A DNA stretch of 64,000 bases from Lepidostoma basale (taxonomy: Eukaryota > Arthropoda > Insecta > Trichoptera > Lepidostomatidae): positions 310,001 to 374,000 of the forward strand of contig JAHDVF020001258.1 in NCBI GenBank assembly GCA_022606425.2, in the 5' to 3' direction. Each line of letters begins with the position of its first letter. The first letter of the stretch is position 1. Of the stretch, positions 9,571 to 19,910 are shown piece by piece. Under the pieces are notes generated by a model. The model did no database searches, was not told the origin of the DNA, and was given only the letters and a program-made list of their open reading frames with translations. Both the position numbers and the translations under genes were made by a program.

Positions 9571-10180
9571 TTGAATTTCAAAGTTTGTAAGGATATAACA
9601 ATTTTTTTTTTTACTAAAATTGGACTAAGCTGGGCAGCTTTCGGAAACATGAGTTGCATCCTTAAAAAACGGAAAATACCGATCAACCTGAACCGAAAAG
9701 TCTATGAACCCTGCGTTCTCCCAGTTGGTACTTATGGTCTTGAAACTGTTACATTGTCCAAACAGAGTGCCGAGAAGCTACGAGTGACCGAAAGAGCCAC
9801 GGAAAGAACCATGTTTGGAATAAGCCTAAGAGACAGAGTCAGAAACGATACGGTGAGAAAAAAACAAAGGTCACTGACATCATCCACCGGGTGGTGACTC
9901 TAAAATGGCAATGGGCAGGTCACGTAGCCAGAAGCTCAGATGAAAAGTGGACCAGAAGACTGCTGACTTGGAGACCGTGGACGGCGAAGAGAAGTGCAGG
10001 GCGACCGCAACTACGGTGGAAGGATGATCTAAACAGACACGTTGGAATAACCTGGATGCAGTCTGCACAGGAGAGAATGACATGGAAACAAATGGAGGAG
10101 GCCTTTGTCCAGGAGTGGATGGGAATAGGCAGAGGAAGAAGAAGAAGAAGAAAAGATTTTTTATTTTTATACTAAACATT
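9571..10180 (+). mobile_element. RTE-type LINE, C-terminal region (family R-c), frameshifted
   Basis: Two overlapping frames give one C-terminal domain. Frame 9571-9897 has LSWAAFGNMSCILKKRKIPI, VLPVGTYGLETVTLSKQSAE and ERTMFGISLRDRVRNDTVRK. Frame 9891-10175 continues with WAGHVARSSDEKWTRRLLTW, GRPQLRWKDDLNRHVG and MEEAFVQEW. These are hallmarks of RTE LINE C-termini (TYGLET, GHVARS, GRPxxRWxDD, AFVQEW). A frameshift separates them near 9875. The 3' tail is (GAA)n at 10133-10155. A sister fragment is at 41613-41945. Confidence 0.88.
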
Positions 10181-10249
10181 AGTAAGCCAATTTGAAAATA
10201 ACGATATTTTGATCTATTAACTACATTTTATTTAATGGTTTAATAAATA

Positions 10250-11531
10250 TTAGGTCCTTACATATGAAATTGGCGTTTTGCCGTACTGGCAACTTTGATC
10301 TCAAATATCTTCTCTTTGGTTAGGAATTCCAAATTCAAATTTATACAGCTATTTACTCAAGTATTTGTGTTTTGAAAATTATAATTCATTTGTTTTTTCT
10401 TCAATTGTTTTTTTTCTTTGCGTCACTCAGTTTACAAAATGGAAAACTTGAAATATCGCGTTATTTACGAGTACGATTTCCACCGTGGCACCAGTGCTGC
10501 AGAAACGGCTCGAAGGATTAATGATGTGTATGGCGACGGTGCCGCAAAAGAAAACACAGTGCGTTTTTGGTTCCAACGTTTTCGTTCTGGAAATTTCGAC
10601 CTGCAGAACAAGCCCCGTGGACGGCCGGAGACCAAAGTTGATAATGAAGAATTGAAGGCTATTGTGGAAGCGGATCCATCGCAAACCACGTCCGAGTTAG
10701 CTGCAGGCTGCGGTGTTAGTGATAAAACTGTTTTAATCCACTTGAAGCAAATTGGGAAGGTGAAAAAGCTTGAAAGGTGGGTACCTCACGAATTGAGTGA
10801 AGCAAATCAACAAACGCGCGTTGACTGCTGCGTTGCATTACTCAACCGGCACAATAATGAAGGGATTTTGAATCGAACCTGTGATGAAAAGTGAATCCTG
10901 TATGATAATCGGAAGCGCTTATCGCAATGGCTGAACCCTGCCGAACCAGCCAAACCATGCCCCAAGCGAAAATTGACTCCAAAAAAGTTACTTGTGAGCG
11001 TTTGGTGGACTAGTGCTGGTGTCGTTCACTACAGCTTTCTTAAATCTGGCCAGACGATTACGGCAGATGTCTATTGTCAGCAACTGTAAACCATGATGGA
11101 AAAGCTAGCTGCTAAACAACCGAGGCTGGTTAATCGCTCTAGGCCACTGTTGCTTCATGATAACGCTAGACCACACACTGCACAACAGACGGCTACCAAA
11201 TTAGAAGAGCTTCAATTGGAATGTCTAAGACATCCACCGTACTCTCCGGACCTTGCTCCAACAGATTAATATTTTTTTTCGAAATTTGGATAACTTCTTG
11301 CAAGGGAAAAAATTCAACTTCGATGGGGCATTTCAAACCGACTTCAAAGATTTTATTGATTCCCGTCCGAATGTTTTTTTTAGTAAAGGGATCGATGAAC
11401 TACCTATGAGATGGCAAAAGTGCATAGATAGCAATGGTACATACTTTGATTAAATAAATACTTGATATTTAAAAAAAATCAACTTTATGTTCCTCCCATA
11501 CAAAACGCCAATTTCATATGTAAGGACCTAA
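10250..11531 (+). mobile_element. Mariner (Tc1/mariner) transposon, complete ends, dead transposase
   Basis: The 1,282-bp element has perfect 31-bp terminal inverted repeats beginning TTAGGTCCTTACATATGAAA and ending ...GGCGTTTTG, flanked by the TA target duplication (10248-10249 and 11532-11533). Ends, length and encoded D,D34D transposase are all typical of mariner. Since the TIRs are identical, the insertion is likely recent relative to the other repeats, although the transposase is disabled by several lesions. Confidence 0.97.
10439..11453 (+). pseudogene. Mariner transposase pseudogene (cecropia-like subfamily)
   Basis: The start is ATG at 10439 (MENLKYRVIYEYDFHRGTSA), giving the expected N-terminal helix-turn-helix with FWFQRFRSGNFDL and GRP motifs, then VRHLKQIGK-like and WVPHEL. 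The first catalytic Asp is in the TCDEK motif (just before 10892), the second in LLHDNARPHTA and the third in YSPDLAPTD, spaced by 34 residues, so all three D residues are present. Lesions seen: the Trp codon after TCDEK is TGA (10892-10894); a TAA at 11087-11089; a TAA at 11267-11269 together with a one-base frame change in the following T run. The C-terminal frame resumes with RNLDNFLQGKKF and WQKCIDSNGTYF to a stop at 11451-11453. It cannot make a full-length protein. Confidence 0.95.
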
Positions 11532-11894
11532 TAATAACTGAACTATCAGCACATTTTTTTCAAAATAATAGTGTATTAAAATGACATTTTCACTGATTCA
11601 AAATACCACAGTAAGGTTTTCAAATTGAAGTCACATTGTACCTACTCTAGTCACTTTGTGAGAAATGTTTTTTTTCTTTAATTAAAAAAGTTATGCAATA
11701 ATTTTTTCTTATGTACGGTACCTATGACATTGGGTAAAATAATAATTAATTATTAAAAAGAGATAATAATTGCCACGTTTATCCCTGGGTGAATCATGTA
11801 GACTTACTAGACATCTCGAGGATATCATGTCTACAGTATATTATCATTAAATCAAAACAGCAAAATTTTGACTTAGTGCTTTTTCGCAGGATAC

Positions 11895-11948
11895 CCACGA
11901 AATATTAAATGTCTACCACGTGAGAAGTCGGAAAAATCGACGCGCATG
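11895..11948 (+). mobile_element. RTE-like LINE (GTTA-tail family), 54-bp scrap
   Basis: AATATTAAATGTCTACCACG, TGAGAAGTCGGAAAAATCGA and CGCGCATG match the block encoding NVxHVRSRKNRRAC. It is cut off by the next element. Confidence 0.65.
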
Positions 11949-12200
11949 GGATAATGAGGTCCAGCTGTCCCTTTATCTCAAATGTGGTCTTCCAGGTGTC
12001 TGTGGGGGATTTCGTAAACGGCTGTGTATGCGAATTTGTCACTATCTATTCTGACTTCATTGTCCTTCCAGTATCTTCTTCTGAATCTACACACCGAACG
12101 ATATCCTTTATTTCGCAAGTTTTTCTTATGTGTGCGTTACGGACACAATACGCGTGTGTTTGTTCATCCAGATCAGCTCTTTTTATACCTGAGCTAATGG
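11949..12200 (-). mobile_element. RTE-type LINE tail, family R-b
   Basis: ATGAGGTCCAGCTGTCCCTT, GGATTTCGTAAACGGCTGTG, CCAGTATCTTCTTCTGAATC and GCAAGTTTTTCTTATGTGTG align with the 8865 and 21467 copies. The plus-strand frame 11954-12217 is a shadow. Confidence 0.65.
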
Positions 12201-12620
12201 GTAATCAATTAAGTTAAGGCATTAACAAAAATACAGAATACTTTTTATCTTATTCGTATTTCAAATAAACATTAAAAACATAAACATTAAAATGTATGCT
12301 TTGATATTATTGTAAAAGCTTTTCTATGAAACAATTTGTTTTTGATCTACCTTTAGTCCTTTCTAGTTTACATTTAAGATTTTTTTTTACTCAGTATTTT
12401 TTTTAACAATGTTCATACTAAACAAAGGATTCATGTATACATAATAATCATAAGTAGTCATGAAATACTTTAGTTAGTTCCAGGAAATACTTTCAAATAT
12501 CGAGGTTTTTCTCTTGGCCCATAGTTATTGTTAACAATTTATAAAGCCACATCAATAACCATAAGTACCGTATTTCGCTCCATTAGCTAGGGTATATATA
12601 AAGCAACCAATTTTATTCTT
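12201..12620. other. AT-rich intronic sequence, nothing recognised
   Basis: No exon, repeat end or RNA structure could be supported. Confidence 0.45.
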
Positions 12621-12624
12621 GATA

Positions 12625-12750
12625 CATATGATAATGCTTTGGCAAGGCCAAACATGTCCCTCCCATAAACAATTAAAAAAAACTTAAGAATTACATTTTC
12701 TCTAACAGACGTTTTCATTCGAATTAATTATTACATTGATTAGTATTATG
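12625..12750 (+). repeat. Family C repeat
   Basis: ATATGATAATGCTTTGGCAA, GGCCAAACATGTCCCTCCCA and CAGACGTTTTCATTCGAATT. The GAAAC box is CAAAC here, so the core is decayed. Confidence 0.6.
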
Positions 12751-12796
12751 TGGCAGCATTGCATTTGAAATTAGTCATATATATGTAAATATAAAG

Positions 12797-12990
12797 ATGG
12801 CCTTCGTGGCAGGGTGGTAATAACTATGACTGGCACACCGATGGTCCCGGGTTCGATTCCCGGCGATGACTGTGTGAAAAATAAATAAAACTTATCACAC
12901 TGCATTTGGTGTGGTAGAATTCAGCGGAAACTGTCACGAACCAGCAAAGATATCAATAGACTTGCTGCAAATAATCTATACGATTGAAAT
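12797..12990 (+). mobile_element. tRNA-derived SINE
   Basis: The head has pol III boxes: A box GTGGCAGGGTGG and B box GGTTCGATTCC with a CCGGG/CCCGG flanking stem. The tRNA-unrelated body follows (CACACTGCATTTGGTGTGGT, AGAATTC). Copies are at 22560-22655, 24605-24840 and 53275-53515 (minus). A functional tRNA is rejected because the acceptor stem does not close and the body is shared among copies. Confidence 0.85.
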
Positions 12991-13424
12991 TTAAAATAAA
13001 AAAATGTTATTTAACATTTAATCAACAAATTGAAAGGTTAAAGTAAATTATTCACTAAGCACACAAAAAAACAACAACCGAGTTTGCAGTTTCGTTATTT
13101 ATGTTATGTAGTTATCTCTTCTTCTTTATGTTATAAAGAACGAAAATGCAGTTAGTTTTTTTCTTGTTAGCTTTTGGTACTTAGTGCCTATTTTACGTCA
13201 ACTATTCAATTGTGTTTATATTTGTTATGTCATTAAATAAAAATTAAAATAATAAGATTAGCGAGTTTGAAATTTATAATTTTTAATGAATTAAGTGAAC
13301 TTTGATCTTCATTAAGAATTCGGTATCGGTAGTAATGATTTATTTAGCCACATAAATATAAAATTAATATCATAAAAAAAGATATTAGTGGCAATTATAA
13401 TGATAATAACAAAATAATAATAGT

Positions 13425-13965
13425 CCATTGTTTTGGCCGAAATACTATGATACTTTAATATTATAAACTATTAAATTAAAAAAACTTTGCTTTATGTATC
13501 ACACTTGTATTTCTATTTTTCGTTTCGACAGCTGTTTCGTCAACCTATGTTGACATCATCAGGTGTTACAATAATATATAAAATGTTAAATTATCGTGAT
13601 TTTTTTAAACTTTACGTATATTAATTTGTTACTATGTATTTTGAATAATTTCTTTGATATAATTTTGCAGTTCTTGCTGGATTGAAGTTAGATAAATAAT
13701 TATTTTAATTAAAATAGGTTACTATGTATAGGAGAAAATATTAAAGGTGAAAAATATGATAATAATAAATATTTTTTAAATTACAATATTAATCATAATA
13801 ATAATAAAAACAGTTATAAGAAGGAACAATCAAATATAGTATAAAGTCAAAAACGACGAATTTAACAGTTAAAAAAAAAAAAAAAATCATAAATAATTAT
13901 AACAATAATAATATTCCATCGTATGAAGCACTTCATTTATGGTGTGACATTATTAAATAAAATAA
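13425..13965. mobile_element. Penelope-like element fragment with family A repeat
   Basis: It begins with the family A arm (AGTCCATTGTTTTGGCCGAA). The minus strand at 13527-13562 has a complete hammerhead-like core: CTGATGA, stem TGTCAAC/GTTGAC, GAAAC, AGCT, GTC. Beyond it, AATAATAATAAAAACAGTTA, AGAAGGAACAATCAAATATA and AAGTCAAAAACGACGAAT match 50280-50350, directly beside a GIY-YIG endonuclease remnant. No open frame remains. Confidence 0.65.
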
Positions 13966-13984
13966 TAATATTATACATTTTTAA

Positions 13985-14110
13985 CATTTGCATCTAAACC
14001 ACTTTATTTGTTAATAACAACTGGGTTAAAACCAGTTTACTCTCTCACCCTGACGTAGCTACGGCGGCAGCGAAACCGGTTAGTGTTAACAAATAAAGTG
14101 GTTTAGATAA
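13985..14110. repeat. Inverted repeat, family F (AACCACTTTATTTGTTAA ends)
   Basis: Outer arms AACCACTTTATTTGTTAA and TTAACAAATAAAGTGGTT are exact inverses about 90 bp apart. The inside carries CCCTGACGTAGCTACGG, GCAGCGAAACCGGTTAG, again a CTGAC-box / hairpin / GAAAC-CG-GTT order. A related copy is at 17555-17690. Confidence 0.65.
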
Positions 14111-14149
14111 AAATATGAAAAGTATATTATTATTATATTTAATTGTTTT

Positions 14150-14440
14150 GGCGGAAACCAATTAATTGTTTTGACCATTGTTTTGGCGGAAACACTCTGA
14201 TATTAAAACATTATTAACTGTTTAATTAAAACACTGTTATGTAATATCACAATTGATTTTATTTTTTTAAAAATTGATGCGAAAGCTGTTTCGCTAACCA
14301 ATGTTAGGATCAACAGGTAATACAATCGACTAAAATATGTTAGTTGATTGTAACACCTGATGATGCTAACATTGATTAGTGAAACAGCAGTCGCGACGAT
14401 TTCAAAAGAAATTGAATTAATTGTGATATTCTCCAACAGG
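14150..14440. repeat. Palindromic family A repeat with hammerhead-like core
   Basis: Inverted arms flank about 14335. The plus strand at 14357-14392 reads CTGATGA, TGCTAAC, loop, GATTAGT, GAAAC, AGCA, GTC. The left arm is its diverged inverse (ending GCTAACCAATGTTAGGATCA). Confidence 0.65.
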
Positions 14441-14516
14441 GTTTTGATTGAGCAATTAATAATAATAGTAATAACAATTATACTACCAATAATAATAATA
14501 TTAGTTATTATATTAG

Positions 14517-14540
14517 TAATAATAATAATAATAATAATAA

Positions 14541-14575
<35 letters not shown>
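14517..14575. repeat. (TAA)n microsatellite
   Basis: An almost pure run of AATAATAAT. The Tyr/Ile-rich open frame on the minus strand here is produced by this repeat and is not a gene. Confidence 0.9.
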
Positions 14576-14576
<1 letters not shown>

Positions 14577-14855
14577 CCCAAGAGTCCGGATTGCCCAACA
14601 GACAACATGTGCACCATCTATAAGAACCTCGTGTGTTATATTATTTATGTTTTGTTATTTTAATTTATATCTTTGTATTTTATACGATCGAAGTGTGCGC
14701 GGGAGATGGGCCTCTTTGTGGCGATGAGATTCGCAACCCATCACACCGCGTCTCCCGCGGGGGCGAAAACAGAAGGTTGGAGTGCCGCATCGGTTAGAGT
14801 GTGGCAGTCCATTCTTTGTTCCTACCCCTTCGAGGAGACAGCGTCATGGTAAGTT
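14576..14855 (+). mobile_element. LINE-derived short element (5'-3' fusion)
   Basis: GACAACATGTGCACCATCTA, a pyrimidine/AT-rich middle, GTGCGCGGGAGATGG, GCGATGAGATTCGCAACCCA, then the junction CGCATCGGTTAGAGTGTGGC and the shared LINE 3' end. The tail motif is decayed. Confidence 0.85.
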
Positions 14856-15460
14856 ATTTAGGTAGATATAATAATTATTTTAACGGGTAGAGTATCCCTT
14901 GTTAAGTAATCATGCCGTCACAAATTCGTTGGTTGTGTAAACGAAAAATATTTTCTCGGACTATCCAGAATAGGAAAGTAAAACAAATGACCCTCCCGTG
15001 ACACGTGACACTGATCAAGGAATCTGGAGATACTGGTATCTCGTACGTTCCGCTCGACTTCATATTCCCAGATAATAGCCGTCCCTATCTGATAGAACTT
15101 CTGGGCTTTATCTCATCGCAAAGTGGAAACCGCGTATTTACTCCGCAAATTGAAATTGCATCACTTCAGTTTTCTAGAAAAAAGTAATAACAGACCTACA
15201 ATCCGGAAGGTGTTATTTTTCCTCCCAGAGTTATATTTCTAGGGGATTACGAGCTTTTTGAAATGACTAGTTACCGAACGTGTGGGAAGGCTTTATAAAT
15301 TCGTTATAAAGTGCGCTTTATCATAGAGAATATGACAGTATTAGATTAAATTCTTCCTTTGATACATTTTGTCAAGGAAAATCACCCCGTAATTCAAAAC
15401 TAAGATGACATTTAAAGAAAACAAATATTTTCCTTCACCCTTTAATTTACTAACTAACTA
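14856..15460. other. Unrecognised stretch with a 60-codon open frame
   Basis: At 15005-15187 (plus) there is an open frame with DTGISYVPLDFIFPDNSRPY and FISSQSGNRVFTPQ. Base composition is less AT-rich than the surroundings. No family was recognised; it could be a fragment of an unknown transposon or an unrelated exon-like relic. No splice borders in SCYL2 phase were found. Confidence 0.3.
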
Positions 15461-15464
15461 ACAA

Positions 15465-16150
15465 ACCATCAAATATTTCCGAAGGAGTAGACATAACGAA
15501 TAGACCGCCATACTGTTCTTTCCTCTCATACTTATCTCGTTTCTTGAACATTTATACGTAGTGTCATAGAAGCAATGTCGATTTTTCCGAGTCCTCATGT
15601 GGCCGATATTTAATATTTTATTTATTTAATTGTATCACGTTTTTCTCGGTCTTCCTCTATTTCTAGTTCTATTAACATCGTTCACATATACTTTCTTTAC
15701 CATTATTTCTTTATTAATTTTGTATGCGTTTCCAAACCATCTTAATGATCCTTTCATTATTTTATTCATAACGCTTTCACTTACACTGCATCCACGTTTT
15801 ATATTTGAATTTGACACTCTATCATATACAGATTTACTACACATTCATCTTAAATATCTCTAAACCCTTCTTTTGCCAGTTCCATGCTTCAATTCCATAC
15901 ATAAGGGTCGGGACAAGAACACCATTGTGCACTGCCATTTTAGCTTTTTAAAAAAAAAATTACGATAGCAATTTTAAGTGCACCATTCACTTTATTACTT
16001 GACAAAACCCTTCTTTCAATATCCGTCTTCACTCGTCCATCCTTCATTAAGATACTTCCTAAATATGTACAATATATAAAATCATCCACTTGTTTCATAT
16101 TTTTACTAGTCACGCCAATGTTGCAGACTATCATGCTTTCTTCTTTTTCA
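15465..16150 (-). mobile_element. RTE-like LINE (GTTA-tail family), ~690-bp 3' copy
   Basis: The minus strand runs from MIVCNIGVTSKNMKQVDDFI and YLGSILMKDGRVKTDIERRV (the FxYLGSxxxxDG block at the end of the RT region) through KSVYDRVSNSNI, LRWFGNAYKINKE and NRTRNRGRPRKT to the 3' block. The end CTAACTAACTAAC gives the GTTA tail. Stops and frameshifts break it. Confidence 0.85.
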
Positions 16151-16690
16151 ATAATACCTTCGACTGTAACATTATGAAATATGCTGGATTTCCATCGTCA
16201 GTATATAATCTTCGGGATCTTCGGTATGCCTGTGTCCAAGGTTCCTTCTCCCGTGTCCATCGACCGGCGTTTCGGAGATCATTGCAGTTTCTATTTTCTG
16301 AAGTGATCGATGATTGATGACCACATCTATCACCCAGAAGATAGAGACTGCAATTAATAGTATTCTTGCGCCAACAATAACGTATAGAAGTGATGCGATG
16401 AACTGTCAAAAGCGTAACGAAAAAACAGTGGAAGAAATTATATACAAAACACATATGAATGTCATAAAAAATAACAATGATGAAATAGGTAAAACTTAAC
16501 AATGTAAGTAAGAAATATAAAGGTACAGAGATGGTTTGGGCTTATGAATAAAATAGCAGAAAACATTGTACAAGCAAATCAATTGATAACAAAAGCAATA
16601 GCATTTTAGATAAATTTAAGGCGTTAACACTGTGGAATTCTATAATGATCATTTTTTATGAAATAAAACACTGTTTTTTCCACTTTTGTT
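16151..16690. repeat. Unclassified repeat with internal inverted segments
   Basis: GTTTCGGAGATCATTGCAGT...TTTCTGAAGTGATC is followed by ATAGAGACTGCAATTAATAG in inverse orientation. On the minus strand there is a GAAAC-GCCG-GTCGATGG motif again. Coding potential is not convincing. Confidence 0.35.
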
Positions 16691-16759
16691 TTTATTTTTC
16701 TCGATATTTTTTTAAGGCTTTTTTTAAGGCACTTTCATCATATAGAGAAGAATATAAAC

Positions 16760-17545
16760 TATTATTTTTCTTCTTCTTGTTCTGTCTACACATCCGTGAT
16801 GCATAGGGCCCCAAGGAACCTACTCCGACCGACTCTATTGCATGCCTGATGCCTAACATCATCCCAAGTGATGCCTGCTGCTTTGACCTGGTCATGCAGG
16901 GGTTTTTTCCAGGTGGCCCTAGGTCTGTCTCGCTTCCTCTTTCCCCCCATAGGGGACCAGTCTAGTGCGCTCTGAGTGATGCAGCCTGGGTTCCGTCTCA
17001 GGGTGTAACCGATCCAGAGCCATTTGCGTCCAGCGACTTATTCTCTGATTGGCTTTTCGCCTAACATGGTCCAGAGAACGGCATTTGACAATGTTTGGGG
17101 CCAATAGATCTTGAATATTGAGCGAAAGCACTTATTTATAAACACCTGGAGTTTTCTAATAACGTCCGTGGTAGATTTCCAAGTCTCACATTCGTACAGC
17201 AGTACGTTTTAAACGATACTGCTGAATTTCTCGAAATGATACTGGAACGCCTTACAGGGGGAAGCATTGCCAAAGCTCCCTTTGCCTTGATAAGTCTGCT
17301 GGCTACATCCTCTTTTGTTCGTACCTCCTGTGCTCGCTATTATACTACCAAGGTAGCAAAAGTTGATCGTGGTCACAAGAGGGACACTGTGGAGCAAGAT
17401 TGGGATGGAGTCATTTGTGGAGACTCGTAGGTCTACTGTCTTAATTGTTAATTTACAACATTTTAACATATTAATTTTGAGACACATTTTTGCCACTTCC
17501 TCCACTTCCTTCCACATAATCTGGATCAGCATAATCTGGATCCTC
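16760..17545 (-). mobile_element. RTE-type LINE C-terminal region (family R-d), broken
   Basis: Three minus-strand frames join in order: 17209-17532 (EVEEVAKMCLKINMLKCCKL, INFCYLGSIIASTGG, the CYLGS palm-end motif), 16919-17131 (LDHVRRKANQRISRWTQMAL) and a tail near 16760-16895 (DVRHAIESVGVGSLGPYA). Two breaks separate them. The fragment at 52470-52795 belongs to the same family. Confidence 0.75.
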
Positions 17546-17554
17546 TAACTGGGT

Positions 17555-17690
17555 ATCATTTATCAAACCACTTTATTCGTTATAAATATCAATTGGTTTC
17601 ATTTCCGTCGGAGCTTCGTCAGGGTAACAGAATATACTATGTAATTTCAGTTTATATATAATACAAATGTTACAAATGTATTATTATTAT
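17555..17690. repeat. Family F repeat, diverged
   Basis: AAACCACTTTATTCGTTATA; the minus strand has CTGACGAAGCTCCGACGG, AAATGAAACCAATTG, the same order as at 13985. Confidence 0.5.
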
Positions 17691-17739
17691 ATTTAATAAT
17701 GTTACACAACAAATTAAATGCTTCATTCGTATGAAGTGA

Positions 17740-17870
17740 TTACTATCGTTTAACCGATGATGAAGGTGTAAAGCCTTCGAAACATGTCGAGAAAAATTAA
17801 CTAAAAATTGGAAAAAGTGATTTAATTCATAAAAAAATCGTCATAATCGGTTTTGTTCAAAAATCGACGT
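17740..17870 (+). repeat. Family B repeat with hammerhead-like core
   Basis: CCGATGA at 17754-17760, stem TGAAGG/CCTTC, GAAAC, AT, GTC, GAGAA. The conserved U of the CUGANGA box is C here. Related copies are at 27940-28000 and 46775-46885. Confidence 0.5.
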
Positions 17871-17924
17871 GAATAAAACGCTGGATGGTAGTGGCAGAAT
17901 AAGGACTACGTGGGGTTTTCGTGT

Positions 17925-18135
17925 TAGATTCTCACTCTCTACTTACTTCTCCAACGGATAGTAATTTATGAAGCAGTAGATTCATACTTCCCACTTATAC
18001 TTGAAAAGGAAAGTCCATTATTGAAGAAGTAGATACACATTCCCTATTTTATTCTTCCAATGGGTAGTTAGTTATTGATGTGGTAGATACTTACTACCTT
18101 CTTATTATTACAAAGTTATTGAAGCAGTAGATAAA
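17925..18135. repeat. ~53-bp minisatellite, left block
   Basis: Units share the phrases AGTCAGTTATTGAAGCRGTA, GATACATACTCCCTAYTTAT and TCTTCCAAxGG. The array is split by later insertions and resumes at 18735. Confidence 0.75.
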
Positions 18136-18139
18136 GATA

Positions 18140-18720
18140 AAAAAAACTAACTAACCATCACGCCGTTTCCCAGAAAGGGTAGACAGAAAGAATGAACTGC
18201 GACACTTTAATCGATGCTGCACTCCATTCTTCTCTTTTCGCCAACGCGAGAGACGCGGTGTGATAGGTTGCGAACCTCTTCGCCACCAATAAGCATCTCC
18301 CGCGCACACATAATGTTCTTTTAGATGGAGCACTTGTCGTCAGCTGGACGATCCGGACATTTGTGTTTATTTAATTTTTTATTCCACTGTTTTCATTTTA
18401 ATTAGGCACTTAAAACAATCCAACACCAGCAAAAACTTGAAAATTTGATTGAAGAATTTATTCAAATTGTCATTGGAACAAATGAAAAATTTATTTTGAC
18501 ACCTGTCAAAATTATTTTTATAAACGAAAAAACTTGTATTAATTAAACATCAGAAGAGTGAAAACGTATTTTGTGTCACAAATAACTATCACAAAGTGCG
18601 GCAACAATCAAATTGACCAAAACAATTCACTTATACAAGAAATATCTCCAAATTGACAGGAGCACCACATGAATCAAACCATTTTTTTAAAATCAGAACT
18701 CTTTAAAAGATTTTATTTCA
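18140..18720 (-). mobile_element. LINE-derived short element, near full length
   Basis: About 580 bp on the minus strand: ATGGTTTGATTCATGTGGTG near the 5' end, TTGTTGCCGCACTTTGTGAT, then CACAAATGTCCGGATCGTCC, GGAGATGC, GAGGTTCGCAACCTATCACA, the junction CATCGATTAAAGTGTCGC and the 3' block with AGTTAGTTTTTTT. It is inserted in the minisatellite and therefore younger than the array. Confidence 0.85.
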
Positions 18721-18734
18721 TGCTAAAGATTCCA

Positions 18735-19525
18735 TCTATATTCTGCCAAATGAATTATCTATTTCATTCTTCCAAAGAGTAAAGCGGTAAATGCATACTC
18801 CCTACTATTCTTCCAATGGAAAGTCAGTTATTGAAGCAGTAGATATAATAAATATTCCCTAATTATTCTTATAAAGGTAAGCCAGTTTTGGAAACAGTAA
18901 ACACACATTCTCTATTTTATTCTTCTAAGGAGTTGTCAGTAATTAAAGCGAAAGATACGTACTCCCTATTCTTCCAATGGAGAATCTGTTATGGAAGCAG
19001 TTGATAAACATTCCCACTTTATTTTTCTAAAAGGAAAGTCAGTTATTGAAGCGGTGGATATAATAAATATGTACTCGGTATTATTTATCTAAAGTGAAGT
19101 CAGTTATCGAAGCAATATTTTATTCTTCCAAGGGGTAGTTAGTTATTAAAGCGGTAAATAATTATTCCAAAATAAAGTTATTTTTGGAAGCAGTATAAAA
19201 ACATTTCCTTTTATTCCTCTGAATGGAAAGTCAGTTATTGAAGCGATAGAGACATACTCCCTATTTATTCATCCAAGGGGAAGTCAGTTATTGAAGAGAC
19301 AGAGACATACTCCCTATTTAATCATTAAAAGGAAAGTCAGTTATTGAAACGATAGAGACACACTCCCTACTTATTCATCCAAAGGAAAGTCAGTTATTGA
19401 AACGATAGAGACACACTCCTTACTTATTTATCCAAAGGGAAGTCAGTTATTGAAGCGATTGAAACACACTCCTTACTTATTCATCCAAAGGGGGAGTCAG
19501 TTATTGAAGCGATAGAGGCATACTC
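18735..19525. repeat. ~53-bp minisatellite, main block
   Basis: About 15 head-to-tail units. The last five (19255-19520) are most alike (AAAGGGAAGTCAGTTATTGA, AGCGATAGAGACACACTCCT, TACTTATTCATCC), which points to recent expansion at the right end. It is not CRISPR: there are no unique spacers. Confidence 0.85.
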
Positions 19526-19725
19526 AATAATGAGGTATAATACATAATGAGGTTGCAAAAGAGATAGACCTCTTTGGATGCAATTATGGCGAATTCGTGA
19601 ATACCCTTACAATAAGGGCAGCATGGTTCATAAGGTTCTATGTATATTTCCTTTGATATTCTTTTTTTTCACCCTTTACATCGATTTGGCTCGCGCTGTA
19701 ATGATGTAAGGAGTTTTTTCAACAA

Positions 19726-19756
<31 letters not shown>
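19526..19756 (+). mobile_element. Non-LTR element 3' fragment with (TAA)n tail
   Basis: CAATTATGGCGAATTCGTGA, GATTTGGCTCGCGCTGTAAT, GATGTAAGGAGTTTTTTCAA and an (AATA/TAA)n tail at 19727-19755, inserted into the minisatellite. The same 3' end appears inverted at 52798-52860. Confidence 0.7.
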
Positions 19757-19758
<2 letters not shown>

Positions 19759-19910
19759 CCCTACTTATTCATCAAAAGAGAAGTCAGTTATTGAAGCAGT
19801 CGTTTCTTACTTTAGTCTCCTAAGAGGTAGTCAGTTATTATGGTGGTAGATTCCTACTCTGTTCTTACTTCTCCAAGGTAAAGTTAGTTTTCGAAGCGGT
19901 AATTATTCTC
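19757..19910. repeat. ~53-bp minisatellite, right block
   Basis: Units continue (ACTCCCTACTTATTCATCAA, AAGAGAAGTCAGTTATTGAA) after the inserted non-LTR fragment. Confidence 0.75.

Noticed and set aside
9880..10179. 99-codon minus-strand ORF
   Set aside because: Antisense of the family R-c LINE tail.
12810..12875. tRNA gene (perfect B box, good A box)
   Set aside because: The same unit with a shared non-tRNA body occurs at 24605 and 53275, and the acceptor stem does not close; it is a tRNA-derived SINE.
14203..14598. 131-codon minus-strand ORF rich in Tyr/Ile
   Set aside because: It is generated by the (TAA)n run and the family A palindrome.
18735..19525. CRISPR-like array
   Set aside because: Units are tandem without unique spacers, in a eukaryotic context; it is a minisatellite.
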